Shown here one piece after another: positions 11,397 to 22,634 of a stretch of 64,000 nt of DNA (positions within the stretch are counted from its first letter, which is position 1; each line of letters starts with the position of its first letter). The notes under the pieces were generated by a model. The model saw only the letters and a list, made by a program, of their open reading frames with translations, ran no database searches and was not told the DNA's origin. The DNA comes from Salticus scenicus (lineage: Eukaryota; Arthropoda; Arachnida; Araneae; Salticidae). The position numbers were made by a program, and so were the translations under genes. The stretch lies in assembly GCA_963930645.1 (NCBI GenBank), contig CAWVNO010000551.1:154766-218765 (forward strand), written 5' to 3'.

Positions 11397-12205
11397 ACTT
11401 AAAATGAATCATATTATGATTGTTAAATAATAATAAGAAGAAGAAAAGTAAGTTAAATCATGTATCTTTTACAAATGAAGAAACACTTTCCATTATTACT
11501 GGATATACAATTAGCCGATTTTTATGCAAGTATGGGTAATGTGTGGAGTAAACGGTAGATTTAAATAAATGTGGTGTTTACGAATTTGTTTGGTTTTCGA
11601 TACATTTGGGTATGCTTTCGAAGCTAATAAATAAACAAACAGTCGTGCGCAATTCACATGGAAAGGATGCTCCCGAAATCAGTAAATATACATGAAACGA
11701 GATTTGTGCGTAAATGCATTTGTTTCCCGAGAACTGCTTGTCTGATTTGAATGTTTTTTTTTTTTTTTTTCCCCTGAAAGTTCATATTTTTGACATCATA
11801 TTTAATAAACTTAAAAAAAGAAATCTCTTGCTTTCCTTTGCGAAATAAATCCTGCGAAATTATTCTTTTTTATTCGACTAATGAGTTTCTTATAATTTCA
11901 GAAATGAAGTATAATTTAAATTTAATTATTTATGAAAATTTTTAATTTTAAATATGCTAAATATGCCAATGGCAAATTCAGGAAAATCGTGGCTAGTTTC
12001 TTTGTTGAAGGGATATAATAACTAAACACTTCAAATTTATTATTATTTTTTTTTTTACTTTACTGAATCTGATCCCGATATAGTAGCCGGTTGCACATAC
12101 CTTTATATAGAATAGACTTAAAAAAAATAGTTACATTATCCTAAATAAATTGTTTTAATTCTGTTTTGTTCAGAACTGGTATTTTCTAAGAAATAAACAA
12201 GAGAT

Positions 12206-12240
<35 letters not shown>

Positions 12241-13760
12241 TCTTTCTATCTTTGCCTTTTCCTTTTTTTCACTATGGATAAAATTTGCTGTCCTTTGCGA
12301 CGACAGTGACGTAATATATCGTATGAATTTATCCTTTTTTTATTTGAATAATGATGTTTTTCTTTTCTTTTTTTAAATCTCAGCAATGAAATGTAATTAT
12401 TCCTGAAAATAATTAAATTTAAATATACTAAATATACTTATCCCAAATTCATCAAAATCATCGCTAAATTCTTTGTTGACGCATATAATATCTAAATACT
12501 CCAAATATATTGCTTTTTTTCTTTTAATTTACAGAATCCAATCTTAATATAGTGACCGTTGCTAAGAAACGCAACATTGTTACGACATGTCTTTATATAG
12601 AAGAATAGACTTAGAAAGAAAAAAAGTTACATCACCCTAAATTAAATTAATTTATATTTTACTCAGAACCCTATTGTACTTTCTAAGAAATAGACAGAAG
12701 CTTTGGTTACTTTCTTTCTGTCTTTTATTTTTCTTTTTCTCTCCACTACGGATAAAATTAGCTTCCCTTTGTAACGACAGTGTCGAAACAAATCCTGGGA
12801 AGTTATCCTTTTTTATTTGAATAATAAATTTTGTTTTATATTTTCAGTAATAAAATGTAATTTAAATTTAATTATTTCTGAATATTATTAAATTTAAATA
12901 TACCAGTATTTTAAATAGACTTATCCCAAATTCATCAAAATCATCGCTAGTTTCTTTGTTGACGTGTATAATACCTAAGTACTCCAAATATATTGCTTTT
13001 TTTCTTTTAATTTACAGAGTCCAATCTTAATACAGTGACCGTTGCTAAGAAACGCAACATTGTTACGACATGTCTTTATATAGAAGAATAGACTTAGAAA
13101 GAAAAAAGTTACATCACCCTAAATTAAATTAATTTATATTTTACTCAGAACTCTATTGTACTTTCTAAGAAATAGACAGAAGCTTTGGTTTCTTTCTTTC
13201 TGTCTTTTACTTATTTTTTTTTTCTCTCCACTACGGATAAAATTAGCTTTCCTTTGTAACGACAGTGTCGAAACAAATCGTGGGAAGTTATCCATTTTTA
13301 TTTGAATAATAAATTTTGTTTTATAATTTCAGTAATAAAATGTAATTTAAATTTAATTATTTCTGAATATTATTAAATTTAAATATACCAGTATTTTAAA
13401 TAGACTTATCCCAAATTCATCAAAATCATCGCTAGTTTTTTTGTTGACATGTATAATACCTAAATACTCCAAATATATTGCTTTTTATTCTTTTAATTTA
13501 GAGCATTAAATCTGAATACAGTGACCGTTGTTAAGAAATGCAACACTGTTAAGACATGTCTTTATATAGAAGAATAGACTAAGAAAAAAAAAGTGACATC
13601 ATTCTAAATTAAATTGTTTTAATTCTGTTTTGCTCAGAACTCTAATCTATTTTCTACAAAATAGGCCGGAGCTTCGATTTTTTTCTTTCAGTCTTCCCCT
13701 CCCCCCCTCTCCAACTTCCTCCCTTTCCTCTCTACACAATTTGTTTTTATTGTGACGAGA
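11397..13760. repeat. Duplicated block A with four ~475-bp tandem units
   Basis: The left part (11,397-11,830) matches 14,955-15,390. From 11,831 a unit containing CTTTCCTTTG, GACAGTG, TAATTTCAG, ATTTAAATTTAATTATT, CGCTAGTTTCTTTGTTGA and CTTTATATAGAAGAATAGAC is repeated. Unit anchors are at about 11,831, 12,287, 12,761, 13,246 and 13,745, a spacing of 456-499 bp. Units 2-4 are clearly closer to each other than to unit 1. No coding sequence. Confidence 0.85.
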
Positions 13761-13789
13761 GTGACTAATATAAACTGTGAAAGTTTTCT

Positions 13790-14480
13790 GTGAAAAACGG
13801 AAGTGGGTCATCGGAAACCGGAAGTGGGACCGTAAATCTGTATCTGAAAAATGGCTCAAACGATTTTCTTCAAATTTGCTATATAAACACTCCATTAGAT
13901 GTAATTTCGAATGATATAGTTTTCTGGTTCAGGGAAATTGATAGGCGTCTTGTAAAAATAGCTCAATTTCAGGCCACGCAAGTGTCTTTAAAAACGGCTG
14001 TACGGATTATTTTCAAACTCGCCATTTTAACACCTTTTTAAATATTCTTTTGTATGTAATTATTGTTTCCTGGTCAATCATTGAGTATGCCATGTTTTGT
14101 TAAAAGTTGGTATCTCAAAAACGGCTCTAACGATTTTTTGAAAATCAATACATAAATCCATTTTAGATACCCTTTTTTATGTATTATGTGGTTTTTGCAG
14201 GAAAATTAACGGCCATTCTGATTAGATAGTTCAGTTTTAGATCTCATAAATTGGTGTTTAAAAAAATAACTATCATAATTCTTTTTCTTATTTTATTAAC
14301 TCGCTGTGTGAACTCTGTTTTATATGTCTTTAAACATGTATCAAGTTTCTCTTACTGGAAAATTCCAAAAAAATCATATAATATCTCCAAAAAACGCACA
14401 TAATATGTAGCTAATAGCGGGTAATGAAAGTCGTATGGTTGTTTCACACCAGATTATTTATTTCTGTTTCCGATTATATT
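13790..14480 (+). repeat. Dispersed repeat R2, plus-strand copy
   Basis: This is the inverted partner of 8,530-9,640. It holds two diverged internal sub-repeats around CTCAAAAACGGCTCTAACGA and a degenerate frame with YLKNGSNDF. Ends could not be fixed exactly. Confidence 0.7.
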
Positions 14481-14639
14481 GCTATACTTCTAACATCACA
14501 ATTTTCACTCTTCTAAAGATTTTACATTTTTAAAAATTATCTGTATTTTACATTCTAAATAAAAGATAATAATAAAAGATAAATTACACATTAAAGAAAT
14601 AATAATTAAAATTCTGACTTATACAGAATTTAAGTTTCG

Positions 14640-14899
14640 ATAAAATTATATAAAAACTAGCCATATTAACACCTTTTTAAATATCCTTTTGCATTTAATT
14701 ATTATTTTCTGGTCAATAATTCAGTATGCCAAGTTTTGGTAAAAGTTGATATCTCAAAAACGGCTCTAGCGATTTTTTTTTTTTTTTATTAATAGATAAA
14801 TCAATTTTAGATACCCTTTCTCATGTATTATGTTCTTATTACAGGAAAATTAACAGTTATTCTGATATGATAGCTCAGTTTTAGGTCTCATAAATTGGT

Positions 14900-14935
<36 letters not shown>
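14640..14935 (+). repeat. R2 partial copy
   Basis: This repeats the stretch from AACACCTTTTTAAATAT through TATCTCAAAAACGGCTCTA to CATAAATTGGTGTTTAAAAA of the copy at 13,790-14,290, in the same orientation. It ends in a long A-run just before duplicated block B. Confidence 0.75.
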
Positions 14936-14954
14936 ATAATCTTTCTTTTTTTTA

Positions 14955-16672
14955 CTTAAAATGAATCAGATTATGATTGTGATATAATAATAATAATGAA
15001 GTAAATTAAATCATGTATCTTTTATACATTAAGAAACACTTTCCATTAATACTGGATACACAATTTGCAGATTTTTATTCAAGAATGTGTAATGCGTGGA
15101 GTAAACGGTAGATTTAAATAAATGTGGTGTTAACGAATTTATTTGATTTTCGATACATTTGGGTATGCTTTCGAAGCTAATAAATAGCAATAATAACAAA
15201 TAAACAAACAGTCGTGCGCAATTCACATGCAAAGAATGCCCCCCGAAATCAGTAAATATGCATGAAACAAGATTCGTGCATAAATGCATTTGTTTCTCGA
15301 GAACCACGTGTCTGATTTGAATGTTTTTTTCCCCCCCGAAAGTTCATATTTTTGACATCATATTTAATAAACTTTATATAAAAAAAAATCTTACTTCTCT
15401 TTCTTTAAAAAAAAATTGATGATATTCGTCTGAAACATTGGATGCCAAATTGCCTAATTTAATAGTAAATAATTCACACATCGAGTAAATGTAAAAACTG
15501 TCATCTGATTCAATTTCTATACTTTGATCCAGAATAGAAAGTATAGCACGTAAAGAAATAGGCAAGTTTTAGTTTGCGAAAAAAAAGCCCTGCGAAGTTA
15601 TTCTTTTTTATCCGAGTAATGAGTTTCTTATAATTTCAGTAATGAAATATAATTTAAATTTAATTATTTATGAAAATTTTTAACTTTAAATATGCTAAAT
15701 ATGCCAATCACAAATTCTGGAAAATCGTGGCTAGTTTCTTTGTTGAAGAATATAATAACTAAATACTTCAAATGTATTACTTTATTCTTTTACTTTACCG
15801 AATTCGATCCTGATATAGTAGCCGGTTGCACATGTCTGTATATAGATGAATAGACTTTAAAAAAAAAATAGTTACATTATCCTAAATTAAATTCTTTTAA
15901 TTCTGTTTTGTTCAGAACTGGTATTTTCTCAGAAATAAACAAGCGCTTCGGTTTCTGTCTTTTCCTCCCCCTCCTTTTTTTTTTTTTTTTTTTTTTCACT
16001 ATGGATAAAATTTGCTGTCCTTTGCGACGACAGTGACGTAATATATCGTATGAAATTATCCTTTTTCATTTGAATAATGAGATTTTTCTTTTTTTTTTTT
16101 TTTTTAATCTCAGCAATGAAATGTAATTATTCATGAAAATTATTAAATTTAAATATACTTATCACAAATTCATGAAAATCGTCGCTAGTTTCTTTGTTGA
16201 AGAGATACAATAACTAAATACCACAAATGTATTACTTTTTTCGTTTACTTTACCGACTCCGATTCTGACACAGTAAACGTTGCTAAGAAACGCAACAATG
16301 TTACAACATGTCTTTATATAGAAGAATAGACTTAGAAAGAAAAAAAAATTACATCACCCTAAATTAAATTAATTTATGTTTTACTCAGAACTCTATTGTA
16401 CTTTCTAAGAAATAGACATAGCTTCGGTTTCTTTCTTTCTTTCTGTCTTTTTTTTTTTTTTTTTTTCTCTCTCTCTACTACGGATAAAATTTGCTTTCCT
16501 TTGTGATGACAGTGACGAAACAAATCCAGGGAAATTATCCATTTTTATTCGAATAATGATTTTTTTTTTTTTTATAATTTCAGTAATAAAATGTAATTTA
16601 AATTTAATTATTTATGAAAATTATTAAATTTAAACATACTAGTATTTTAAATAGACTTATCCCAAAGTCTCT
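14955..16672. repeat. Duplicated block B with ~2.3 tandem units
   Basis: A second copy of block A, same orientation. The two share long strings such as GGAGTAAACGGTAGATTTAA and ACATTTGGGTATGCTTTCGA. It contains two full ~475-bp units and one partial unit, and a private insertion at about 15,405-15,575. It ends in a CT-rich microsatellite near 16,672. Confidence 0.85.
15405..15575 (-). other. Insertion private to block B with short open frame
   Basis: Block A lacks this ~170-bp piece. On the minus strand it is open for about 55 codons (LPISLRAILSILDQS... ...NLASNVSDEYHQFF) and has fewer homopolymers than its surroundings. That would fit a captured exon or cDNA fragment. I do not recognise the protein. 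Confidence 0.35.
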
Positions 16673-17439
16673 CTCTCTCTCGCTTTTTTTTAAATAAATG
16701 ATTTTTAAAATTGTATTTAATATATATATATATATTGCAGTAGTACTTCAGTTGTAATGTTTGAGCATTTCAGTATGTTGGTTTGGTTAGATAATTAGCG
16801 AAAGTGTCAATGTTCTTCTCACTCTCGACCCTGTTACAGATAGCCCCTTCTGGAGGATTTAAGCTGTCAGTACTTGACAGATAATTTTTTACGGAATAGG
16901 GAACTCGCACGCGGTTTGTCATTGGTAGAGTTTACTATCAATCCTGATATTTTGACCAACCCTCACATCTTGTTCTAAACCACTTTTCTAGAGGTCGGCC
17001 ATCTTGAATTGAAAAGCGAAGAATGTAGAGAGCCGCCTTAAGCACGACTACGCAAAGGAATTTAAATATACTATTTTTTCTTATGTCATGGGTTTTTTGT
17101 ATCATAATTTTTAACACAAGCTGGCTTTGCCCGATTCGTTAGACACAATACTTAAATGAGTTTTCAAAATCCCATATCATTATTAATAACCTAAGTTAAA
17201 GTTTCCGCTGTGTTCGGTAGAGGTTTTTCCCGCTTTTAACGTAAGGAGTCTGGGTTCCCACTGCCTTCGGCATCAACTTACCCGATTCTTACTTCTTCTC
17301 CAGCGGCTAAGTTCGAAGTTTGCGAAATCTCACCAAAGTACATAATGTAATGTGTACACTAATCAACATCCACACACCAAAATTCGCAATTCTAAGATAA
17401 CTTAACACGAATTCAAACAGAAATAACGTATTTGTACGC
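16673..17439. other. Non-coding stretch, higher GC
   Basis: A (CT)n and a (TA)n tract (about 16,668-16,736) are followed by about 550 bp of moderately GC-rich sequence with few repeats, including GGTCGGCCATCTTGAATTG. I cannot assign it to a gene or a known element. Confidence 0.5.
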
Positions 17440-18620
17440 GTGTTTATTGCACCCCGTTCCCAAGGGGGTAAGGGGAGAATTTCGTGAAGTCTCGTTACAA
17501 TAAGTGTACCCGTTACAATAATACATATAAAAAATTCACGCATTAAATTTCCGCAGAACTATCAGATTTCCCAAGACGAATTTAGCGCTAAAAAGGGATC
17601 TTGAATTTCCCACTTCGTAACCCCCCCCCCCCCCAAAAAAAAAAAAAATAAATAAATAAATAAATAAAATAAATAAATAAAACATAAAAACTTAAATGTG
17701 GAAATGTCCTAAAGAAGATACATGGCTGTTTTCAATATCTTTTTAACATCTTCAGTAGAACTTTACTAAAAAATCCAGAATTTCTGAAATTTCCTCCCGA
17801 AAAGCGATTTTTCCCCCTCTCTCCTTTAAGAATCAAGAATTCCAAAAGAGTACATGTTTTATTTATACTCAAGTCTCGTCTCATCATGTGCAATTTCTTC
17901 ACCATCAAATAATTCGGGGCAGAGTTATGCTTAAAAACGTTTTTTTGCTTCCTGTCCCTTAGGGGGAAGGGGATATTTCGATAAATCTCATTTCTTTAGG
18001 TGGTGAATACATATAAATAAACTAAATACAAAACTTCATGACCGCAGCTCTCCGAAATTTCCCAGGACAAATTTAGCGCTGAAAAGGGTGTTTTGAATTT
18101 GACCTTGGTAACACAAACTATCCCCTTCCCCCTTTAAAAAAAGTGTCAGGTCACAAAAAATCAAAACTGTATTTTAGAAATACCCTAAAGAAGTCGCATG
18201 TCTGTTTTTAACATCTTAGTTCCATTTTTGGCAGAGTTTTACTTAAAAATCCGGAATTTGAAAATTTTTCCGCCAAAAATGGATTTTCCCTCTCCAAAAT
18301 CGAAGGATTTCCCCTTAAAAATCGAAATTTATTAAATCGCAGATAATGTTTTATTTATACTAATGTGCAGTCTCCCCATGTGCGATTTTTTACTATGAAG
18401 TAATTTAGGGCCGAGTTATGCGTACAAAGGTGTTTTAGCCATTTGCCCCACAAAGGGGGAGGGGGCCTGGGTAATTTTGATAAATCACGTTACTTTAGGT
18501 GTCAGATACATACAAATAATCGAAGCACCAAAATTCGGACCTACGGACAAATTTAGCGCGAAAATAGGTGTCTCGATTTTTTCCCCTCGTAACCCCCCTC
18601 CCCCAAAAGAAAAAATAAAT
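17440..18620. repeat. Tandem array, ~485-bp unit, ~2.5 copies
   Basis: The anchor TTTAGCGC occurs at 17,581, 18,072 and 18,552. Between anchors the order is conserved: C-run after CGTAACCCCC, CCTAAAGAAG, ATCCRGAATTT, GTTTTATTTATACTMA, GAGTTATGC, GGGGGAAGGGG and GATAAATC. Copies are diverged. This is distinct from the ~475-bp arrays at 11.8-16.7 kb. Confidence 0.78.
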
Positions 18621-18649
18621 GAATAAATAACTCAACCCCCCCCCCCTCC

Positions 18650-18690
<41 letters not shown>

Positions 18691-19879
18691 GTTTTTACTT
18701 TGTACTATATTATAGAAGGGAGTATTGGATTCGTAAAAATTTTCGACCTCAGGTTTTTGATGAATTTATGTTTTGAAAGCTGTAGAAACAGATTTGACAA
18801 TTTTTAGAAAATGTCTGTCTGTATCTGTGTGTGTGTGACAAAATTTTGTGGCAACTGTATCTCAGGAACTACGGCACAGAATTCTATACAAATTGGTATG
18901 TTGTTACATCTTGACATAAATTAGTGCCTATCAATTTTGGTAAAAATTGTATTAAAGATTGCGTTGCCATCCTGCTTTTTTTAAATTTTTAACATGGTGG
19001 TATAGGACAAAATTTTGTATAAATGTGCATACAGAGAATTATTTTTTAATAATCGTTATGAAATTTACAAGAATTATTTATAATAGAAATAGTCAACTGG
19101 GAAAAAAAATTTGGATATGCATGAGCATCGATTAGCATATATTAATATAGATTATCATAGTGGATATTTCGTGAAAAGCATTGTTAGTGGCATGTATTAT
19201 TCTGATAGGTAGTCCAAAATATTTCGTATACAATAGAACCTTATAGCGATTATTTCTTGAAATCCTTACCTGCGATGTTAAAACTTTATCAGATCTGGTG
19301 AACAAATTTTTATTGCTAGTACAAAACGCTAAAAATAATATAAGTACAAGGCAACACGTTATGTGTAATACATGATTTTTCAATTTCTTTCAAATTTCAT
19401 TATAATATTCAGTGTGCAATGTTTGGAAATGCATGTAGATATGTAAATACATCTTAACAATGTCCCGTGTGTTATAATGATATAGGGACGTTGATTTTAA
19501 TAATTGGTGCCGAAACTTTTCTTTACGTTGGGGCGCAAAGTACTCTTACACCGGCCATGTTATTTCCCCCAGTAAAATGTTACTGATGGGAGTTCTTTAT
19601 ACACATAGTCCACGGAGAGATATATTTAGTTTTCATTCTTTATATTTTAACAAGTATTCTGAAATTTTCAAATCTATTAACATACCAACTCGTGAAAGTT
19701 CAGGAAAGCAATATACATAATCAAAGATTTCTGTGAAACACAAAATCAGCTCCTGACCCATAGTTTGTGAACCACTGCTCTAGAACATTCTTTACGCATA
19801 TATGTCTGCCTAGGGTATATATAAAAGCATAGATCACTTTTTAGGAGGAATTAATTTTTTCTTTTCTTTTTTTTTAAAT
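18621..19879. other. Non-coding stretch with dispersed repeat end
   Basis: A 50-bp C/A homopolymer region (18,635-18,690) is followed by a fragment (about 18,720-19,060) beginning near TATATTATAGAAGGGAGTAT and including ACTGTATCTCAGGAACTACG. It resembles, in reverse, the stretch at 45,265-45,470. The rest is AT-rich with no supported gene. Confidence 0.5.
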
Positions 19880-20189
19880 ACAAATACTTTCTCACCTGAG
19901 TGAATGCGAAGATGATCTTTTTACACACCTCATTTGAAGAAATGTATTTGAACATACTTACCACAAAAAAAGTTTTTTACCGATACGAATGCGAAGTTCA
20001 TTTTTTAGATGACTTAATTGAGAAAATTCGTCACACTCTATGGCTTTTCTCCTGTATGAATTCGATTATGCTTCTTAAGATTAGTTATTCGAGAAAATCC
20101 TATAGATTATTTTTCACATACTTATGGGTTACTCCTGTATGAATGCGAAGATGTCTCGTTAGACTGCTCTTAGCAGACAATGCTTTAGA
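19880..20189 (-). pseudogene. Decayed continuation of the zinc-finger gene
   Basis: Downstream of the stop at 20,190 the same strand still encodes most of a thirteenth finger (SKALSAKSSLTRHLRIHTG). Recognisable scraps of about two to three more fingers follow, in shifting frames, including RIHTGEKP-like linkers. This shows that the ancestral protein was longer. Confidence 0.7.
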
Positions 20190-21254
20190 TCATTCTTCAC
20201 AAACATATGGTTTTTCTCCAGTATGCACACGAAGATGTGTTTTCAGACTGCTTATTTGAGAAAATCTTTTAGAGCATTCCTCACACACATATGGTTTTTC
20301 TCCTGTATGGATGCGAAGATGACTTCTTAAACTGCTCTTTACAGAAAATCCTTTAGAGCATACTTCACACACATACAGTTTTTCTCCTGTATGGATGCGG
20401 AGATGATTTCTTAAACTGCTCTTTTCATAAAATCCTTTAGAACATACTTCACACACATACGGTTTTTCTCCAGTATGCATGCGAAGATGTGTCGTTAGAC
20501 TGCTCTTTTCAGAAAAACCTTTAGAACATTCTTCACATACATACGGTTTTTCTCCAGTATGCACGCGAAGATGTGTCGTTAGACTGCTCTTTTTCGAAAA
20601 ACCTTTAGAACATTCTTTACACATATATGGTTTTTCTCCAGTATGCACGCGAAGATGTGTCGTTAGACTGCTCTTAGTAGAAAATTCTTTCGAACATTCT
20701 TCACACACATATGGTTTTTCTCCTGTATGAACGCGAAGATGTGCCATTAAATGAATCTTTTGAGAAAATCCTTTGGAACAAACTTCACACACATATAGTT
20801 TTTTTCCTGCATGGATGCGAAGATGTTTTCTTAAACTGCTCTTTTCAGAAAATCCTTTAGAACATTCTTCACACACATATGGTTTTTCTCCTGTATGAAC
20901 GCGAAGATGTGCCATTAAATTAATCTTTTGAGAAAATCCTTTGGAACAAACTTCACACACGTATAGTTTTTTTCCTGCATGCATGCGAAGGTGTTTTCTT
21001 AAACTGCTCTTTTCAGAAAATCCTTTAGAACATTCTTCACACACATATGGTTTTTCTCCTCTATGAACGGCAAGATGTGCCATTAATTGGATTTTCAGAG
21101 AAAATGCTTTAGAACATTCTTCACACACATATGGATTGTCTCCTGTATGGATGCGAAGATGTCTCATGAGATTAGTCTTATTAGAAAATCCTTTCAAGCA
21201 TTCTTTACACACATACGGCTTTTCTTCCGCATTTATAGATAGATGTATATTCAT
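20190..21254 (-). CDS. C2H2 zinc-finger protein, 12 complete fingers, probably truncated
   Basis: This is an open frame of about 354 codons from the ATG at 21,254. It encodes twelve tandem 28-residue C2H2 fingers (YVCEECSKGFSxKSSLxxHLRxH) joined by TGEKP-type linkers. C2H2 arrays of this kind normally bind DNA in the nucleus, but no effector domain is visible. Fingers 3-4 and 5-6 (about 20,715-21,050) are near-identical pairs, so a two-finger block was duplicated recently; these pairs use AGKK linkers. The stop is a TGA at the second Cys of finger 13. The start region looks like the tail of an earlier finger, with the final His changed to Asn. So both ends seem lost, and it may be a pseudogene or a missing-exon fragment. 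Confidence 0.78.
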   Translation of the reverse strand: MNIHLSINAEEKPYVCKECLKGFSNKTNLMRHLRIHTGDNPYVCEECSKAFSLKIQLMAHLAVHRGEKPYVCEECSKGFSEKSSLRKHLRMHAGKKLYVCEVCSKGFSQKINLMAHLRVHTGEKPYVCEECSKGFSEKSSLRKHLRIHAGKKLYVCEVCSKGFSQKIHLMAHLRVHTGEKPYVCEECSKEFSTKSSLTTHLRVHTGEKPYMCKECSKGFSKKSSLTTHLRVHTGEKPYVCEECSKGFSEKSSLTTHLRMHTGEKPYVCEVCSKGFYEKSSLRNHLRIHTGEKLYVCEVCSKGFSVKSSLRSHLRIHTGEKPYVCEECSKRFSQISSLKTHLRVHTGEKPYVCEE

Positions 21255-21336
21255 GTTTTCAATGATTGAATTATATATGAAACTTGTCACAAATAATTTG
21301 TTTCAAATGTGCAACTATAAGAGCGTGTTCAGTCTA

Positions 21337-21820
21337 GAGCAACGAGATATATAAATTAGAGTGCTGATTCAATGGATGAAGATTAGCTTTCCGTGGTTCA
21401 AGATGAATCACGTGACATGCTTCAATAGGTTACTTTGCCCTTTATCTCTATTTTGGCATTTGAAATATCAGTTCGACAAATTATTATTATTATTAGGTAA
21501 CATGACAGTCCTATGACCGAAATAAATTGCTTTTAAAATAATTTTTCACACATTTCACATTTTAATAAATAATAAAATACCTTTTTTCATCGTTTCCCAA
21601 CAAAGTTTAAATGTGTTTATAAAAGAAAATTTAAACTTTTAAAGAGGTAAATTTATCAACAAATAATAATTTTTCAACTATTTTTAAGCAATTTGTCGGT
21701 TAAAGTTCAACTACACGAAATAAAAAAGAAGTAAAATCAAAATCAAGATGATTTAGAATAAAAGAATATTAAACTACGTAAGTAAACAAAAACATTGGCT
21801 GAGAAGAACAATCTCCAAAC
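21337..21820. repeat. Repeat R1, copy 1 (left part), host site of BEL-2
   Basis: From CAACGAGATATATAAATTAG to AACAATCTCCAAAC this is ~90% identical to 31,018-31,514, in the same orientation. It lies immediately upstream of the zinc-finger gene, and its right part continues at 30,197 beyond BEL-2. Confidence 0.85.
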
Positions 21821-21879
21821 TGTCCCGTCAGGTTTTATAAATTTCGTTAGAAAGAGGATAAAATATTTCTTACCTGACA

Positions 21880-22634
21880 TAAGGCTCCTATATATACGAG
21901 CTGGCGCATCCGACATTTTTTTGACTTAGGGTTGCCGCATTTACCCAGCGTGATAAACAAACGGCATCCATTGTTTCTACCGTCTTGCTCGTAATTTTAG
22001 TGAAATAAACTGCAATATGGGAGGTTGTTCAGCAATAAACTACTGTAAACACTCCAGAAAAGGATACAAAATGTTTAGGTTTCCTTCGGATAATGCAAGA
22101 AGGAGAAAATGGGCTGCGAATTGTCGTCCAGATTCTTGGATCCCGGGACCTAATGCACAGCTTTGCATAGTAAGTTTTATTGTTATTCACTTATACTTAT
22201 CTTTGCATTTCTGACATTTATAAAGTAAAAAATTTTAAAAAAAGTATTATTTAAATCTAAATATGTATTTTAATAACCATAAATTATTTTAAGAAACGCT
22301 TTTTTACTGTGTGTTTGTAGAATCTTGGCGACGTTTTTTGGTTCGCCAAAGTTGTCTTGTTTCCGTGTCCTGATAGTATTAGGTCGTTGAAAAAACTTTC
22401 CAATTTCAATTGGTACGCTCTTTTTTTCCCCTCCCTTTCAAATGTTATGAATTATTTAAGAAACAGAAACAGATTACTTGTGTTGCATATCATTTTTGGT
22501 CGATTTTATTTTTAGATGAAAATTTCTTAAAACCACCAGTGAAGCGATAAAATCGCCAAGCGGAAATGCTGTCCTCTTACGAGGCAAAAAAATGGCGGTG
22601 ATGCGCCGGCCTATTATTTATTTAAGGGGCTCTA
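21880..22634 (+). mobile_element. THAP-containing P-like DNA transposon, internally deleted
   Basis: The insert is flanked by the perfect 8-bp duplication ACCTGACA (21,872-21,879 and 22,635-22,642). Its ends are imperfect inverted repeats of about 50 bp: TAAGGCTCCT / TAGAGCCCCT at the tips, with shared GGCGCATC and CATTTTTTTG inside. It holds one THAP-domain exon. P-element transposases carry an N-terminal THAP domain and make 8-bp duplications, so a P-superfamily origin fits. At 755 bp it lacks the catalytic core. Confidence 0.82.
22017..22169 (+). CDS. THAP domain, first exon only
   Basis: The ATG at 22,017 opens 51 codons with the THAP zinc-binding pattern: Cys4 and Cys10 (MGGCSAINYC), then FRFPSDNARRRKW, RPDSWIPG and a late Cys. 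A good splice donor GTAAGT follows directly at 22,170, in phase 0, just where the terminal C-x-x-H-F part would continue. THAP domains bind DNA and are found at the N-terminus of P-element-type transposases and their host derivatives. A possible acceptor lies at about 22,515 (TTTTTAG), but no convincing second exon is present, so this is a remnant with the central exons deleted. Confidence 0.8.

Noticed and set aside
17307..17543. 78-codon minus-strand open frame
   Set aside because: It overlaps the start of the ~485-bp tandem array and is not kept open in the other units.
20479..20730. Open plus-strand frame with a repeated HSSHTYGFSPVCTRRCVVRLL-type peptide
   Set aside because: It is the antisense shadow of the zinc-finger repeats on the minus strand.
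21140..21354. Plus-strand open frame running from the zinc-finger gene into R1
   Set aside because: Antisense shadow of finger coding sequence.
22505..22555. Second THAP exon after TTTTTAG near 22,515 with ENFLKPPVKR
   Set aside because: The reading phase does not fit the donor at 22,170, and no C-x-x-HF motif precedes it. It may be the last exon of a deleted gene, but I could not support it as spliced to exon 1.
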